NCBI GenBank assembly: GCA_034770075.1
Contig: JAVJAP010000352.1
Coordinates: 620,001 to 684,000, forward strand
Length of the DNA: 64,000 bases
DNA from: Aralia elata
Taxonomy: Eukaryota; Streptophyta; Magnoliopsida; Apiales; Araliaceae
Direction: 5' to 3'
Each line of letters begins with the position of its first letter. Position 1 is the stretch's first letter. This document shows, piece after piece, positions 61,739-64,000 of this stretch. The notes under the pieces are model-generated. The model was not told where the DNA came from. It saw only the letters and a program-made list of their open reading frames with translations, and made no database searches. Both the position numbers and the translations under genes were made by a program.

Positions 61739-63523
61739 AGATGTACACATTATTTTGAACGCGATAGTGATGGTATTACTCCTTTTGATGCTAATCAAAC
61801 TAGAACGAAGTAATAGGACTCCTAATCACCTTTTTCTTTGACAATTTGAGAGAAGAGAACGGTTGAAACAATAAAAGGTCTCCCTAAATCATGACTTGTG
61901 TGAGATGAACACATCGTTTTGAACGCGACAGTGATGGGATTATTCCTTTTGATGTTACTCAAACTAGAACGAAGTAATAGGACTGACCTCTTTATTTTAC
62001 AATTTGAAAGAACTAATGAAACAATAAGAAGGTCCCCCTAAATCATGTATTGTGTGAGATGTACACATCGTTTTTAATGGTATAGTTATGGGATTGCACT
62101 TTTCGACGCTAATCAAACTAGAACGAACTAATAGAACAGCTAATCACCTCTTTCTTTGACAATTATCGAAGAACGAATCAAACAATAAGAAGGTCTCCCT
62201 AAATCATGACTTTTGCGAGACGTACACATCGTTTTGAACACGATAGTGATGGGATTGCTCTTTTCGACGCTAATCAAACTAGAACGAACTAATAGGACTG
62301 CTAATCACCTCTTTCTTTGAGAATTTGAAAGAATGAATCAAACAATAAGAAGGTCTGCCTAAATCATGACTTGTGTGAGATGTACACATCGTTTTGAACA
62401 CGATAGTGATGGTATTACTCCTTTTGATGCTAATCAAACTAGAACAAAGTAATTGGACTCCTAATCTCCTCTTTTTTGACAATTTGAAAGAACTAATTAA
62501 ACAATAAGAAGGTCTCCCTAAATCAAGTCTCATGTGAGATGTAAGCATCATTTTGAACGCGATAGTGATGCGATTGCTCCTTTTGATGCTAATCAAACTA
62601 GAACGAAGTATCACCTCTTTCTTTGACAATTTGAAGGAACTAATAAAACAATAAGAAAGTCTCCTAAAATCATAACTTGTGTGAGATGTACACATCATTT
62701 TGAACGCGAATGTGATGGGATTGCTCCTTTTGATGCTAATCAAACTAGAACGAAGTAATAGGACTCTTAATCACCTCTTTTTTTGACAATTTGAAAGAAC
62801 GAATGAAACAATAAGAAGGACTCCCTAAATCATGACTTGTGTGAGATGTACACATCGTTTTGAACATGATAGTGATGGTATTGCTCCTTTTGATGCTAAT
62901 CCAGCTAGAACGAAGTAATAGGACTCCTAATCACCTCTTTTTTGACAATTTGAAGGTACGAATGAAACAATAAGGAGGTCTCCCTAAATCATGACTTGTG
63001 TGAGATGTACAAATCGTTTTGAACGCGATAGTGATGGGATTGCTCCTTTTGATGCCAATCAAACTAAAGCGAAATAATAGGACTTTTAATCACCTCTTTC
63101 TTTGACAATTTGAAGGAATGAATGAAACAATAAGATGGTCTCCCTAAATCATGACTTGTGTGAGATGTACACATCGTTTTGAACGCGATAGTGATGAGAT
63201 TGCTTCTTTCAATGCTAATCCAACTTAAACGAAGTAATAGGACTCCTAATCACCTCTTTCTTTGACAATTTGAGAGAACGAATGAAACAATAAGAAGGTC
63301 TCACTAAATCATGACTTGTGTGAGATGTACACATTGTTTTGAACGCCACAGTGATGGGATTACTCCTTTTGATGCTAATCAAACTAGAACGAAGTAATAG
63401 GACTGACCTCTTTATTTTACAATTTGAAAGAACTAATGAAACAATAAGAAGGTCTCTCTAAATCATAACTTGTGCGAGATGTACACATCGTTTTGAACGC
63501 GATAGTGATGGGATTGCTCTTTT

Positions 63524-63722
63524 GTTTTTGCTAAATTTGTTTGTATATTAAAAATACAAAAAACTAAGGATATTACAATGAAGATCAAAACATAAACCTC
63601 TTCTCCACAGAGGGCTAAAATACCTAGAAAAGACTAGGAAACCAATGCCTAACCTAATTAAAATATTCCTCACAACCCGAGGTTAGGCAAAGAAAACAGC
63701 TAAAAAAATATTATCAAAAAAA
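63524..63722 (-). mobile_element. 199-bp LINE tail in the satellite, copy 3
   Basis: It is flanked by GATGGGATTGCTCTTTT at 63507-63523 and 63723-63739. It is closer to copy 2 than to copy 1 (both have AATACAAAAAAC where copy 1 has AATGCAAAACAC). Confidence 0.8.
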
Positions 63723-64000
63723 GATGGGATTGCTCTTTTCGACGCTAATCAAACTAAAACAAACTAATAGGACTGCTAATCACCTCTTTCTTTGACAATT
63801 TGAAGGAACAAATCAAACAATAAGAAGGTCTCCCTAAATCATGACTTGTGTGAGACGTACACATTGGTTTTAATTTGATAGTGATGGGATTGATCCTTTT
63901 GATACTAATCCAACTAAAACGAAGTAATAGGACTCCTAATCACTTCTTTTTTGACAATTTGAAGGAACGAATGAAACAATAAGAAGGTCTCCGTAAATCA

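Larger units (their letters stand above)
59351..62169. repeat. 2819-bp satellite block, first copy of a tandem duplication
   Basis: Features of this block recur 2819 bp later: the LINE tail (60705 and 63524) and the variant monomer (59716 and 62535). The join lies near 62165, where ACAATTATCGAAGAACG is a hybrid of two monomers. The second copy runs off the window at 64000. The block spans the last higher-order unit, the LINE tail and the 318-bp segment. Confidence 0.85.
45992..64000. repeat. ~160-bp satellite array, about 110 monomers, running off the right edge
   Basis: The standard monomer is 160 bp (GTAATAGGAC at 53651, 53811, 53971). Landmarks are CTAATCACCTCTTTCTTTGA, CAATAAGAAGGTCTCC, AAATCATGACTTGTGTGAGA, TGTACACATCGTTTTGAACG and GATAGTGATGGGATTGCTCC. 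Recognisable variants are a shorter unit with GACTGACCTCTTTATTTTAC (near 46471, 49391, 50339, 56058, 60584), one lacking ~14 bp after GAAGTA, and one with GAGATGTAAGCATC. Many short open frames on both strands result from the repeat. I do not recognise the satellite. It is the oldest layer in the window, since element B is inserted in it. Confidence 0.95.

Noticed and set aside
46000..63000. Numerous minus-strand frames such as MISIKRSNPITIAF
   Set aside because: They are satellite translations. They end or shift with each indel and follow the monomer period.

Overview
The window looks like gene-poor plant heterochromatin, probably from a flowering plant. I see no host gene, tRNA, rRNA or CRISPR. 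Everything supportable is transposable element or tandem repeat. The evidence for a plant is Ty3/gypsy elements of the Tekay (chromodomain) and Tat/Ogre lineages with initiator-tRNA-Met primer sites, an L1-type LINE with a CCHC ORF1, and a long ~160-bp satellite. All identifications rest on motifs read by eye.

The layout is a nest, from outside in. (1) The base is a ~160-bp satellite, seen from 45992 to the right edge (64000). (2) Inserted at its left edge is composite Tekay element B (22477-45991), in the order LTR - internal - LTR - internal - LTR. It has two decayed plus-strand coding regions (25206-29723 and 33959-38491). Its left LTR is cut at 22477, and its right LTR is split by a 5'-truncated LINE (39440-43970, minus strand). 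(3) Inside the left LTR of B lies the 3' part of a Tat/Ogre-type element (1-22476, plus strand; its 5' part is off the window). It carries a broken RNase H/integrase remnant, a 3' region packed with three unrelated tandem-repeat families, a polypurine tract and a 2060-bp 3' LTR. (4) Inside the 100-bp tandem repeats of that element sits Tekay element A (5994-18834, minus strand). A is complete, with equal 3586-bp LTRs, a perfect 5-bp target-site duplication (AGGGC), primer site, polypurine tract and a gag-pol frame broken by one TAG. By eye its two LTRs differ by only about nine substitutions and a few 1-base indels, so A looks recent.

Both Tekay families carry an extra coiled-coil reading frame between the primer site and gag. 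It has the same start context (GTAG/GATGTC), although the protein sequences differ. Each family's LTR also holds a TATA box followed ~160 bp later by a good splice-donor sequence, and the GTAG before the coiled-coil ATG looks like an acceptor. I infer a spliced leader mRNA for this accessory protein. This is the most interesting candidate for something undescribed here.

The satellite is organised above the monomer level. There is a ~785-bp five-monomer unit repeated about four times at 56951-60085, a 2819-bp duplication that runs off the right edge, and a block near 46.0-48.0 kb repeated 14116 bp later. A 199-bp LINE tail with a 17-bp target duplication appears three times because it was copied with the satellite, so it dates these duplications.
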